From positions 62,001 to 126,000 of the forward strand of contig NZ_CALNVW010000002.1 in the NCBI RefSeq assembly GCF_940670765.1: a stretch of DNA of 64,000 nt, given 5' to 3'. The notes beneath the pieces are model-generated. The model saw only the letters and a list, made by a program, of their open reading frames with translations. It made no database searches and was not told the origin of the DNA. How positions within the stretch are numbered: position 1 is the first letter of the stretch; every line of letters starts with the position of its first letter. This DNA is from Streptomyces sp. A 4/2 (GTDB taxonomy: Bacteria; Actinomycetota; Actinomycetes; Streptomycetales; Streptomycetaceae). The translations under genes were made by a program, and so were the position numbers. Below are positions 38,566 to 47,743 of this stretch, piece by piece.

Positions 38566-38943
38566 TCAGGACGCGAAGACGATGACCGCGACGACGAAGC
38601 CGACAAGAAGGATCATGGCCAGCGAGAGAACGGGCGGGCTGACGATCCCGCCCAGCGGCTGCCGTTGGCGCATCCGGTCCTGGCGGGTGCGCCACTGGAC
38701 GTATCCCGCGACCATGACGCCGCTCGACAGGGCGATGAGGTAGCCGGCCAGTGCCAGCCGCAGGGCACGAGGGGTGATGCCGGTGAGCCTCACGACGGCG
38801 AAGGAAGCGGCCAGCAACGCCAGTGACGTTCGTGACCAGGCCAGCAGGGTGCGCTCGTTGGCCAGGGTGGCCCGGTAGTCGGGTTCCTCGCCCCGCTGCC
38901 ACCAGGCCCCGGACCGGGAGGTGTCCGCTTCGTCCTCGGGCAT
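38566..38943 (-). CDS. DUF202 (YidH-like) membrane protein
   Basis: A 125-residue protein with the DUF202 signature DYRATLANERTLLAWSRTSLALLA, followed by three membrane helices. The role is unknown. The ATG at 38943 follows GGGGGTGA. It lies 49 bp downstream of the truncated GAP-family gene on the same strand. Confidence 0.88.
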   Translation of the reverse strand: MPEDEADTSRSGAWWQRGEEPDYRATLANERTLLAWSRTSLALLAASFAVVRLTGITPRALRLALAGYLIALSSGVMVAGYVQWRTRQDRMRQRQPLGGIVSPPVLSLAMILLVGFVVAVIVFAS

Positions 38944-38992
38944 CAGCGGTCACCCCCGCGGGCCGGGCCGGAAGGCGTACCGGCGGGCCGGG

Positions 38993-39433
38993 TCATCCGG
39001 TCAGTCCGCTGATCGCGTCGCCGACGTACTTGGCGCCCAGAACGACCAGCACCGTCGTCATGATGGCCGCGTCGTGCCGGGTCATCCACGTCCGCCACTC
39101 GCTCAGCACCGCCTCGGACCGGCTGCCGCCGAGGAGGTACGTCCCCAACGGCAGCAGAGTGCACAGCGACCCGATGAACACCATCAGGACAGCGGCGACG
39201 GTCTTCCCGCCCGGACTCGCGCCGGAGGCCGCGATGGAGAGGGCCCCACCCACGGCGAGCACCAGGTTCTTGGGGTTGGCGACGGCCAGCCCCGCGGCCA
39301 GCCCGGCGGATTTCCCGGGAGAGAAGCGGTCGATGGCCCGCATCCAGCCCGGCTCCGCGAGACCTCCGGACGCCGCGACCTGACGAGCCCACCCGGGTGA
39401 GCGCGGCATCGTGGACCGGTCCCGCCCGGTCAC
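38993..39433 (-). CDS. Truncated GAP/SfLAP-family membrane protein
   Basis: 146 residues matching only the C-terminal half of GAP (SfLAP, sulfolipid-addressing) proteins: WMRAIDRFSPGKSAGLAAGL, ANPKNLVLAVGGALSI and RHDAAIMTTVLVVLGAKYVGD. The usual N-terminal set of helices (about 90-100 residues) is absent and replaced by an unrelated Arg-rich lead. The GTG at 39433 overlaps the LapA-domain stop by four bases. It may be a degenerate gene or a minimal stable form. Confidence 0.65.
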   Translation of the reverse strand: MTGRDRSTMPRSPGWARQVAASGGLAEPGWMRAIDRFSPGKSAGLAAGLAVANPKNLVLAVGGALSIAASGASPGGKTVAAVLMVFIGSLCTLLPLGTYLLGGSRSEAVLSEWRTWMTRHDAAIMTTVLVVLGAKYVGDAISGLTG

Positions 39434-39756
39434 CGGCCGCTCCTTCTGCTGTGTCTGCGGTTGCGGTTGCGGTTGTACACGAGCAGGGCCCCGCACAGGA
39501 GGCCGATCACGAACATGATCAGGAGGGCCGCGTAGAGCGGCATCGTGACCACCGGCACCACCAGACGGATCTTCACCTCCCGGGTGTTCTCCGCGATCAG
39601 GACGATGGCCAGGGCGGCCAGCACCAGGGCCAGCCAGCGGGTCGGGGTGAGGCTCTCACGCCATCTGGAAGCCCTTGATGTGCTGGGACCGCGTGAGTCG
39701 GGGCCCTGCGGGGAGCCGGGGCCGTGCGGGGAGTAGGGGGCTTGTCCGTCGCTCAT
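39430..39756 (-). CDS. LapA-domain (DUF1049) membrane protein
   Basis: 108 residues. After a Pro/Ser/Gly-rich lead come two helices with RWLALVLAALAIVLIAENT, the REVKIRLVVPVV strand and a second helix ending in RNRNRRHSRR. This matches the lipopolysaccharide-assembly LapA domain found in many bacteria, including ones without LPS. Start ATG 39756. The open frame extends 2.6 kb upstream only as a shadow of the alkylsulfatase. It is first in a three-gene membrane-protein unit. Confidence 0.8.
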   Translation of the reverse strand: MSDGQAPYSPHGPGSPQGPDSRGPSTSRASRWRESLTPTRWLALVLAALAIVLIAENTREVKIRLVVPVVTMPLYAALLIMFVIGLLCGALLVYNRNRNRRHSRRSGR

Positions 39757-40044
39757 GGCATCAGGATCAGCCCCGGCGCGCCGGGATCCCTGCCGCCGGC
39801 TGCGCCACGAGGGCCGTATCACCCGTCCGGCCGTCCCGGCGACCGGACGTTCCACCGGGCCCCGGAGCCGCCCCAGGAGCCCACGGGCACGGGCTGCCGC
39901 TCCTGGAGCGCCGGTCGCGTGGAGCCCGCCGCACCGCCTCGAACGGAGCACGTGCACTCGTGGAACGCGGCTGCCCAACCGAGGGTGGAGCTGGTGCTTC
40001 GGCCCTGCCGCCGATCCGGCCAACCGCCAGCAAGGGAGACCACG

Positions 40045-41946
40045 TTGTCCCAGCACACCGAGCCCAAGCCCGCGCAGCCGACGATCGCCGCCGCCAACAA
40101 GGCGCTCACTGCCCGTCTGCCGTTCGACGACACGCAGGACATGGAGGACGCCGAGCGCGGCTTCATGGGCACGGCCGGGAACAACCTGATCACCGACGGC
40201 ACCGGGCGCACCGTGTGGGACCTCCACGCGTACGGATTCCTGAACAAGGACTGCCCCGACACCGCGAATCCGAGCCTGTGGAGGCAGGGCAAGCTCTGCG
40301 CCGACCACGGACTGTTCGAGGTGACCGAGGGCATCTACCAGGTCCGCGGCTTCGACCTGTCGAACATGACGCTCGTCGAGGGCGAGCGCGGCATCCTCGT
40401 CATCGACCCCCTGCTGACCACCGAGACCGCCGCCGCCGGCCTCGCCCTGTACCGGGAGCACCGGGGCGACCGCCCGGTGACCGGCGTGCTGTACACCCAC
40501 AGCCACGTCGACCACTTCGGTGGAGTACGCGGAGTCGTCACCGACCAGGACATCGCCGACGGCGTACCGGTCCTCGCGCCGCTGGGTTTCCTGGAGCACG
40601 CGGTCAGCGAGAACGTCTACGCGGGCACCGCCATGAGCCGCCGCTCCGCGTACATGTACGGCGCCGCCCTGCCCAAGGGCGGACGCGGCCAGATCGGCGC
40701 GGGTCTGGGCCTCACCGTGTCCACCGGCGCGGTGACCCTGATCCCGCCGACGCTCGACATCACCCGCACCGGGCAGACCGAGACCGTCGACGGCATCCGC
40801 ATGGTCTTCCAGCTCACCCCCGGCACCGAAGCCCCGGCCGAGCTGAACATCCACTTCCCCGACCGTTCCGCCCTGTGCATGGCCGAGAACGCCACCCACA
40901 ACCAGCACAACCTGCTCACGCTGCGGGGGGCCGAGGTCCGCGACCCCCGTGTCTGGGCCCGCTACCTCACCGAGGCGATCGACCTGTTCTCCGGAGCGTC
41001 GGACGTCGCCTTCGCCTCGCACCACTGGCCGGTGTGGGGCCGGGAGCAGCTGACGCGGTTCCTGTCCGAGCAGCGCGACCTGTACGCCTACCTGCACGAC
41101 CAGACCGTGCGCATGCTCAACCGGGGAATGACGGCCCTGGAGATCGCCGAAGCCATGCAGATGCCCCCCGCGCTCGAACGCGCCTGGCACACGCACGGCT
41201 ACTACGGCTCGGTCAGCCACAACACCAAAGCGATCTACCAGCGTTATCTGGGCTGGTTCGACGGCAACCCGGCCCACCTGTGGGAGCACCCGCCGACCGA
41301 GGCAGCCCGCCGCTACGTGGACTTCATGGGCGGCGCCGACGAGGTCGTGCGCCGGGCCCGGCAGTCCTTCGCCGACGGCGACTTCCGCTGGACCGCCCAG
41401 GTCGTCAACCATGTGCTGTTCGCCGACCCGGGCCACGCCGACGCCCGCGAACTGCAGGCCGACGCCCTGGAGCAGCTCGGTTACGGCAGCGAGAACGGCA
41501 CCTGGCGCAACTTCTACCTCACCGGCACCCTCGAACTGCGGCAGGGGCCGGTCGGCACCCCCACCGCCACCACCTCCCCCGACATGTTCGCCGCGCTGAC
41601 GCTGGACCAGCTCTTCGACGCCCTCGCGATCCGGGTGGACGGCCCCGGATCGTGGGACACCGACATCGCCCTGCGATGGAACATCACGGGCCAGGACCCC
41701 GTCACCCTCCACCTGCGCAACGGCGTGCTCATCCACACGGCCGGTCGCGGACCCGCCACACCGGACCCGGACGTCGAAGTCACCCTCACCGAGGCTGATC
41801 TGCGCTCGCTGCTCCTCGGCACGGTGAGCCCCGACGACCTGGCGGCACGTCCCGGGGTCGAGATCGGCGGCGAGGCGGGCAAGCTGGCCGAACTCCTCGG
41901 CCACCTCACGGACCCCGACCCGGACTTCGCCGTCGTCACGCCCTGA
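40045..41946 (+). CDS. Alkyl sulfatase (SdsA/YjcS-like metallo-beta-lactamase fold)
   Basis: A 633-residue linear primary-alkylsulfatase that cleaves sulfate esters such as dodecyl sulfate. The dinuclear zinc motif is THSHVDHFGG (His152, His154, Asp156, His157). Downstream are MAENATHNQHNLLTLRGAEVRD and the conserved HHWPVWG. An alkyl-sulfatase dimerisation domain is followed by a C-terminal SCP2-like lipid-binding domain. TTG at 40045 is chosen because AGGGAGA lies five bases upstream and it gives the usual length; the open frame before it is a shadow. No signal peptide is present. A 14-bp palindrome CCCGGCGCGCCGGG (39772-39785) lies in the divergent upstream region. Confidence 0.92.
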   Translation: MSQHTEPKPAQPTIAAANKALTARLPFDDTQDMEDAERGFMGTAGNNLITDGTGRTVWDLHAYGFLNKDCPDTANPSLWRQGKLCADHGLFEVTEGIYQVRGFDLSNMTLVEGERGILVIDPLLTTETAAAGLALYREHRGDRPVTGVLYTHSHVDHFGGVRGVVTDQDIADGVPVLAPLGFLEHAVSENVYAGTAMSRRSAYMYGAALPKGGRGQIGAGLGLTVSTGAVTLIPPTLDITRTGQTETVDGIRMVFQLTPGTEAPAELNIHFPDRSALCMAENATHNQHNLLTLRGAEVRDPRVWARYLTEAIDLFSGASDVAFASHHWPVWGREQLTRFLSEQRDLYAYLHDQTVRMLNRGMTALEIAEAMQMPPALERAWHTHGYYGSVSHNTKAIYQRYLGWFDGNPAHLWEHPPTEAARRYVDFMGGADEVVRRARQSFADGDFRWTAQVVNHVLFADPGHADARELQADALEQLGYGSENGTWRNFYLTGTLELRQGPVGTPTATTSPDMFAALTLDQLFDALAIRVDGPGSWDTDIALRWNITGQDPVTLHLRNGVLIHTAGRGPATPDPDVEVTLTEADLRSLLLGTVSPDDLAARPGVEIGGEAGKLAELLGHLTDPDPDFAVVTP

Positions 41947-42000
41947 CCACCCCGAACCCTCACGTGCGTCGGCGCGTGACGGGACGCCTGCCGGACAGCT

Positions 42001-42039
42001 GACGCCGGGCCCGCTCCCCTCCGGAGCGGGCCCGGCGTC
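42001..42039 (+). terminator. Strong terminator after alkyl sulfatase
   Basis: A perfect 17-bp stem (GACGCCGGGCCCGCTCC and its complement) with a five-base loop lies 54 bp after the stop. Confidence 0.85.
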
Positions 42040-42109
42040 TGTAATGCCCGAGTAACGGCGTCGCTCTAGCGTCCGGGCTCCCCCGTACCGTTCCTGGAGG
42101 AGCACCCCG

Positions 42110-44671
42110 ATGCACCTGCCCCAACCGCCCCGGCGCAGACGCGCAGTCCGGGCGGCGGTCGCCTTCACCGCGACCGCTCTGCTGACCGCGCCCCTGCCGA
42201 TGGCCGCCGCCGCCGAGGCCGGCCCGTCGGCCAAGGTCGACCCCGCACTCTCCGCCGCAGTGGCCAAGGCGGGCGACGCCTCGTTCTTCGTCGTCCTCAA
42301 GGACCAGGCGGACCTGTCCGGCGCCCGTGAGAAGCGGACGCACGCGGCGAGGGCCAAGGCCGCCTACGGCGCGCTGACCGCACACGCCAGGTCCAGCCAG
42401 AAGTCGATCAATGCCTTTCTCGACAAGGCGAAGGTCGGCCACCAGGACTACTGGATCGCCAACGCGGTCAAGGTGACCGGCGACCAGGATCTGGTCAACC
42501 AGCTGGCGAAGCGTTCGGACGTCGCGAGCATCGTCAAGGAGCAGCACTACAAGCTCGACGACATCGAGACGGCCGACAACAAGGTCACGAAGTCGCGCAC
42601 GGACTCCTCGGCCACCGGTGACAACGACACCCCCGAGTGGGGCGTCGCCGACATCAAGGCCGACCAGGTCTGGAAGCAGTACGACGTCCGCGGCGAGGGC
42701 ATCGTCATCGCCAACGTCGACTCCGGGGTGCAGTACGACCACCCGGATCTCGTCGGCAACTACCGTGGCAACAACGGCGACGGCACCTTCACGCACGACT
42801 ACAACTGGTACGACCCGACCGGCCAGTGCGGCACCAGCGGTGTCCCGTGCGACAACAACGGTCACGGCACCCACACCATGGGCACGATGGTCGGCAAGAA
42901 CGGTATCGGGGTCGCGCCGAACGCGAAGTGGATCGCCGCCAAGGGCTGCGAGACCTCCTCGTGCTCGGACGAGTCGCTGCTCGCGGCCGGCCAGTGGATC
43001 CTCGCCCCGACCGACCACAACGGGCAGAACCCGCGCCCGGACATGGCACCGAACATCGTCAACAACTCCTGGGGCGGCGGCAACACGACGTTCTACCAGG
43101 ACATCGTCGAGGCCTGGAACTCCGCAGGCATCTTCGAGGCGTTCGCGGCCGGCAACGACGGTGACGGCGTGACCTGCTCCACCACGAAGGCCCCCGGCGC
43201 GCAGGCCCCGTCCTACGGCGTCGGCGCGTACGACTCCACCGGCAAGATCGCTTCCTTCTCCGGTTTCGGCCCGTCGCTCGTCGACGGCTCGGCGAAGCCG
43301 AACATCTCGGCGCCGGGCGTCAACGTCGAGTCGACCTGGCCAGGTTCGTCGTACAACGTCGAGAACGGCACGTCGATGGCCACCCCGCACGTCGCGGGCT
43401 CGGTCGCCCTGCTGTGGTCGGCGGCGCCGTCGCTGATCGGCAACATCGACGAGACGCGTGACCTGCTCGACGAGGGCGCGACCGACGTCGATGACACGCA
43501 CTGCGGCGGCACCGCCGGCATGAACAACGTCTGGGGCGAGGGCAAGCTCGACATCCTCGCGTCCGTCGACAAGGCCCCGCACACCGCGGGCACCGTCACC
43601 GGCAAGGTCACCGACAAGGCCACCGGCGCCGCCCTGTCCGGCGTCACCGTCAAGGCGACGAACGCCGCCTCCGGCACCCGTACCGTCACCAGCGGCGCCG
43701 ACGGCACCTACCGTCTGTCGCTCAACCCGGGCACGTACGACTTCTCGCTCAGCGGCTACGGCTACGGCACGTCCGAGGTCACCGGCGTCGAGATCGCCCA
43801 GAACCAGGGGCTGGCCCAGGACGTCGCGCTGTCCGCGGTCCCCTCGCACCAGGTCACCGGCACCGTCCTCGACGTCACCGGCAAGGCCCTGTCCGGCGCG
43901 ACCGTCGAGGTGACCGGGACCCCAGTCCCCTCGGTCACCACCGATGCCAAGGGCACGTACACGCTGCCGAAGGTCGCCGAGGGTGCCTACACCCTGACGG
44001 TGAAGCCGGTCGCGCCGGTCCTGTGCAACGGCATCTACAGCGGCTCGCTCACTGTCACCGCCGACCTCGGCAAGGACGTTCAGGTCCCGGCCCGCACCGA
44101 CGCCGCCGGCAACAGCTGCGCCCCGGCCACGTACTCCTGGATCGCTGGTACGAAGAAGGTCGCCCTGACCGGTGACGAGGACTCCGCCACGGTCGCGCTG
44201 CCCTTCCCGGTCAAGCACTACGGCGTCTCCTACTCCACCGCCTCGGTCACCACCGACGGCCTGGTGAACTTCCTGTCCTCGCGGGTCGGCGACTACAGCA
44301 ACACCGCGCTGCCCACCACCGGCGCGAACAGCGTGAAGGGCTTCGTCGCCCCGCTCTGGGACGACCTGACGCTCGACAAGAAGTCCTCCGTGCAGACGGC
44401 CACCACCGGCACCAGGGGCAGCCGCGAGTTCGCCATCGTCTGGAACAACGCCGCCTATGCGAACGGCACTTCGGGCCGTGCCACCTTCGAGGCCGTCTTC
44501 GACGAGGCCACCGGCGCCGTGACCCTCCAGTACAAGTCGCTCGCCGACCGGGGTGCGGGCGCCACCGTCGGCATCGAGAACCAGGCCGGTACCGACGCCC
44601 TCCAGTACGCGTACAACCAGCCGGTCGTCACCGACGGTTCGGCCATCCGCTTCACCCAGGGAGCCAAGTGA
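42110..44671 (+). CDS. Secreted subtilisin-family serine protease with Cna-B-like repeats
   Basis: 853 residues. Signal peptide at 1-35; inhibitor-type propeptide at about 55-150 (SFFVVLKDQADLS). The S8 catalytic domain has Asp204 (NVDSGVQYDHPDL), His252 (NGHGTHTMGT), the oxyanion Asn in NNSWGGG and Ser422 (NGTSMATPHVAG). Two carboxypeptidase-regulatory/Cna-B-like domains (about 500-590 and 590-685) and a C-terminal beta-sandwich follow, as in bacillopeptidase F-like enzymes. ATG 42110 follows GGAGGAG. The stop codon overlaps the start of the next gene, so the two proteins are made together. Confidence 0.95.
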   Translation: MHLPQPPRRRRAVRAAVAFTATALLTAPLPMAAAAEAGPSAKVDPALSAAVAKAGDASFFVVLKDQADLSGAREKRTHAARAKAAYGALTAHARSSQKSINAFLDKAKVGHQDYWIANAVKVTGDQDLVNQLAKRSDVASIVKEQHYKLDDIETADNKVTKSRTDSSATGDNDTPEWGVADIKADQVWKQYDVRGEGIVIANVDSGVQYDHPDLVGNYRGNNGDGTFTHDYNWYDPTGQCGTSGVPCDNNGHGTHTMGTMVGKNGIGVAPNAKWIAAKGCETSSCSDESLLAAGQWILAPTDHNGQNPRPDMAPNIVNNSWGGGNTTFYQDIVEAWNSAGIFEAFAAGNDGDGVTCSTTKAPGAQAPSYGVGAYDSTGKIASFSGFGPSLVDGSAKPNISAPGVNVESTWPGSSYNVENGTSMATPHVAGSVALLWSAAPSLIGNIDETRDLLDEGATDVDDTHCGGTAGMNNVWGEGKLDILASVDKAPHTAGTVTGKVTDKATGAALSGVTVKATNAASGTRTVTSGADGTYRLSLNPGTYDFSLSGYGYGTSEVTGVEIAQNQGLAQDVALSAVPSHQVTGTVLDVTGKALSGATVEVTGTPVPSVTTDAKGTYTLPKVAEGAYTLTVKPVAPVLCNGIYSGSLTVTADLGKDVQVPARTDAAGNSCAPATYSWIAGTKKVALTGDEDSATVALPFPVKHYGVSYSTASVTTDGLVNFLSSRVGDYSNTALPTTGANSVKGFVAPLWDDLTLDKKSSVQTATTGTRGSREFAIVWNNAAYANGTSGRATFEAVFDEATGAVTLQYKSLADRGAGATVGIENQAGTDALQYAYNQPVVTDGSAIRFTQGAK

Positions 44672-47613
44672 TGAGAACCCACTCCCGGCGGGCTCTCCGG
44701 CTCGCCTCCACTCTGGTCGCCGCCGGGCTCTGCCTGAGCGCCGCCCCGCAGGCCCTGGCCGCCGACGACAGCGGCTCGGGCATGAAGCTGAGCAGCGCCG
44801 AGGCCAGGACGCTGGCCACCCACGTCACCCTCGATCCGTACGGTGACACCACCGACGCCGAGGACAGCTCGAAGGACGGCTCGAAGACCGACGGTGCGAC
44901 CAGGTCGCCCGACGGTACGAAGGACACGTCCTCCGGTTCGAAGACGGCGGGCGCCACCACGGACGACGCCACCACCCCGGTCACCTTCACCGCCAAGTCC
45001 ACGCTGGAAGGCGTACGCGGCATGGGCGTTACGGTGCCCGTCGGCAGGAACGGTGACTACTTCACCGTCCACAGTCTGGGCAACGTGCAGCGCCATGCCG
45101 CCGACGGCAGTTCGGTGTGGGAGCGCACCAACACCTCGCTGTACACGGACTGGGGCGTCGAGCCGCAGCGCGTGTGGCAGACCGAGCCGTACCCGGCGCG
45201 GATCGTCATGGGCTACAACGCGGTCTCCCCGTTCTCGCCCAACTCCGACTCGGGGTACTCCACCGGCGACCTGACCGGTGACGGTGTCGACGACATCGTC
45301 TTCTCGGCGAGTGTCGGCTCGGTGCCCTACCGCCCGTTCACCTCGCCCGGCTCCTCGCTGCCCACCGGCACGTTCGTGACGGTGCTCGACGGCTCGACCG
45401 GCAAGACGCTGTGGTCGAAGCTGTACGACTACGCTTCGATGGTGAAGATCGTCGACGGCACGCTGCTCGTCGCCGACGCGCCCCGGATGAACATGAACGC
45501 CCCGGCGTCCGACACGGCGAAGCTGTCCGGCATCCGCTTCTCCTACGCGGACGGCGCGTTGACCCCGTCGTCGACGTGGACGTACGACACGAAGGCCGCC
45601 GGCCAGGCCAACTGGGGTGACATCCAGGGCCTCGGCAAGGGCAAGGCCGCCGTCTCCTGGGACCTGGCCAAGACCTCGGCCTCCGACGGCCGGGGCCGCA
45701 CCCTCGTCCTCGACACGGCCGACGGCTCCGTCACCTGGCAGACCGACAGCCTGCTCTACAGCCGTCAGCTGCGTGTGGACGCCGGGCGCAAGCGGCTGGT
45801 CGCCGTCGAGGAGACCGACCCGACCGACGAGGTCCGCTACGAGATCGCCGCGTACGACCTCAGGACGGGCCGGCGCTCGACGCTGGACAGCCGTACCAAC
45901 GTGATCCCGACCGCGCTGACCGTGGGTGATCTCACGGCCAAGGCGGGCGACGAGTACGCCGTCGCCGAGTCCTCCCTGGACGGCGACCTGTACGTGAACG
46001 CCAGTACCGTCCGCGCCCTGAACGGCGACGACCCGAGCAAGGTGCTCTGGTCGAACACCGTCAAGCGCGACGCCGACAACGTCTCCGACGGCGCCAGCAT
46101 CTGGGGGCTGCGGGTGGCCGACGGCACGCTCGTCACCGCCGCGCAGGACGACGAGAAGATCGGCACATCGCAGAACGCGGGCGGCGGACGCCTCGCCACG
46201 CTCACCGTGTTCACCGGCAAGGGCACGGTGAAGTGGCAGCAGAAGGGCGTCGGCGCGGCGCCGATGTACCAGGACGTCTTCAGCGACGCCCAGGGCGCCC
46301 ATCTGCGGGTCGTCGACCAGAGCCAGAACATCCGCACGTTCAAGCTGGGCAACGGCAAACAGCAGGACATCACCCCGCTCCAGGGCGACATCGCCTACGC
46401 CAAGGCCACCGACCTCGACAAGGACGGCAAGTCCGACGTGGTCATGGCCGGTTCGTCGAACGGCGTATGGGCCTACTCCGGCCCGTCGCTCGCCGACGGC
46501 AAGCCGAAGAAACTGTGGCAGGCCACGGTCCCCGGTGCGGTGCACGACATCGAGACCGGTGACGTGAACGGCGACGGCAAGCCCGAGATCGTCGTCGCCG
46601 CCGACAACGCGGTCGTCGTCCTCAACGGCAGGACCGGCAAGACCCTCGCCACCATCGACGGCGGCGGCCAGTTCGTGCACTCCGTGAAGCTCGCCGACCT
46701 CGACGGGGACGGCGAACTGGACATCCTGGTCCCGACGAACAAGCTGAACGCCTACTACGGCGACGGCCACCAGATCTGGTCGTACGCATCCAAGTACCTC
46801 GGCGGCGACGCCGTCTTCTCCGACCCCTCGGTCCTCGACGGCAAGGTCTACACCTCGTACTCCAAGGTGAACTCGGTCGACCTGGCCGACCCGGCGGCGG
46901 ACGCGGTCGCGCTGAACGCCCGGACCGGCAAGGCCAAGTGGGACATCGCGCCGAAGGCTCCGGCCGTATCGAGCGACGGCATCATCCACGCCGCCATCAC
47001 GTTCCACGGGACCTTCGCCTCCAAGGACATCCCGTACGCGGACGGCCACGCGGTCGTCTACCTGTGGGACATCCAGTCGCAGGCCGGCGTCGGTTCCACC
47101 GACGCCGACGGCCCGCACCAGTACATGGAGATCCGCGACGGCCGCACCGGTGCGGTCGTGCACGCCACCACCATCGGCGGTCTGTGGACGCACAACAGCT
47201 TCTTCACCGACGGCGGGAGCCTGTACCAGGTGGGCACGTCGTCCTTCCGGCGGTTCAGTGGCGAGGGCACGGACGACTTCACGATCTACGCGATCCCCGA
47301 GTCCCACGACGCCGCCTTCGCGACCGGCCCCGGCGGGCGCAAGCTCCTGATCGGCGGCGTCGAGGGCGGCCTCGACGCCTGGGACCCGAGCATCTTCAGC
47401 TCCACCGACTCCTACGCGTCCAGCGTCGGCAGTGCCACTGTCATCGGCGGCCGCAACTACCTGGCCGCCGACCTCGACGGTGACGGCGTCACCGAGGTGC
47501 TCTCGCTCAACGCCGACCGCTACGGACTGGACCGGATCGCCGAGAACCTCGGCGGCCGTTACCTGACCAGCGACAACGGCATCCACCAGGTCGGCACGTT
47601 CACGCTCTCCTGA
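44671..47613 (+). CDS. Secreted FG-GAP/VCBS-repeat propeller protein
   Basis: About 980 residues. Signal peptide ends near AAPQALAADD. A Ser/Thr/Asp-rich low-complexity linker (about 50-110) follows, then a large beta-propeller. It carries many calcium-binding loops of the type DLTGDGVDDIV, DLDKDGKSDVV, DVNGDGKPEIV, DLDGDGELDIL and DLDGDGVTEVL. ATG 44671 overlaps the protease stop by one base, with GGGAG upstream; GTG 44668 is the alternative. There is no catalytic motif. Coupled expression with the protease suggests an adhesion, inhibitor or substrate-presenting partner (inference). Confidence 0.88.
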   Translation: MRTHSRRALRLASTLVAAGLCLSAAPQALAADDSGSGMKLSSAEARTLATHVTLDPYGDTTDAEDSSKDGSKTDGATRSPDGTKDTSSGSKTAGATTDDATTPVTFTAKSTLEGVRGMGVTVPVGRNGDYFTVHSLGNVQRHAADGSSVWERTNTSLYTDWGVEPQRVWQTEPYPARIVMGYNAVSPFSPNSDSGYSTGDLTGDGVDDIVFSASVGSVPYRPFTSPGSSLPTGTFVTVLDGSTGKTLWSKLYDYASMVKIVDGTLLVADAPRMNMNAPASDTAKLSGIRFSYADGALTPSSTWTYDTKAAGQANWGDIQGLGKGKAAVSWDLAKTSASDGRGRTLVLDTADGSVTWQTDSLLYSRQLRVDAGRKRLVAVEETDPTDEVRYEIAAYDLRTGRRSTLDSRTNVIPTALTVGDLTAKAGDEYAVAESSLDGDLYVNASTVRALNGDDPSKVLWSNTVKRDADNVSDGASIWGLRVADGTLVTAAQDDEKIGTSQNAGGGRLATLTVFTGKGTVKWQQKGVGAAPMYQDVFSDAQGAHLRVVDQSQNIRTFKLGNGKQQDITPLQGDIAYAKATDLDKDGKSDVVMAGSSNGVWAYSGPSLADGKPKKLWQATVPGAVHDIETGDVNGDGKPEIVVAADNAVVVLNGRTGKTLATIDGGGQFVHSVKLADLDGDGELDILVPTNKLNAYYGDGHQIWSYASKYLGGDAVFSDPSVLDGKVYTSYSKVNSVDLADPAADAVALNARTGKAKWDIAPKAPAVSSDGIIHAAITFHGTFASKDIPYADGHAVVYLWDIQSQAGVGSTDADGPHQYMEIRDGRTGAVVHATTIGGLWTHNSFFTDGGSLYQVGTSSFRRFSGEGTDDFTIYAIPESHDAAFATGPGGRKLLIGGVEGGLDAWDPSIFSSTDSYASSVGSATVIGGRNYLAADLDGDGVTEVLSLNADRYGLDRIAENLGGRYLTSDNGIHQVGTFTLS

Positions 47614-47659
47614 GCCGGTACGGAGCTGACCGCACAGAGCCGGCCGGAGGCCGACGGAC

Positions 47660-47696
47660 CGGGGGGCCGTCGGCTGACCCGGCCGACGGCCCCCCG
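47660..47696 (+). terminator. Strong terminator after propeller gene
   Basis: A perfect 15-bp stem (CGGGGGGCCGTCGGC and its complement) with a seven-base loop lies 46 bp downstream of the stop. Confidence 0.85.
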
Positions 47697-47743
47697 GGCC
47701 TCGCCCGGGGGGCCCTCAGCATGTTCGATTAAAGTGCGCCTCC

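Noticed and set aside
36537..38606. 689-codon minus-strand frame with collagen-like start
   Set aside because: Antisense to the exporter; the Gly/Thr/Pro repeat comes from the GC minisatellite at 38497.
39430..42357. 975-codon minus-strand frame joined to the LapA gene
   Set aside because: Only the last 108 codons form a real protein; the rest is antisense to the alkylsulfatase.
41960..44218. 752-codon minus-strand frame
   Set aside because: Antisense shadow of the subtilisin gene, without motifs.
44455..47586. 1043-codon minus-strand open frame
   Set aside because: It lies opposite the FG-GAP protein, has Val/Gly/Arg-rich shadow composition and no domain or start signal.
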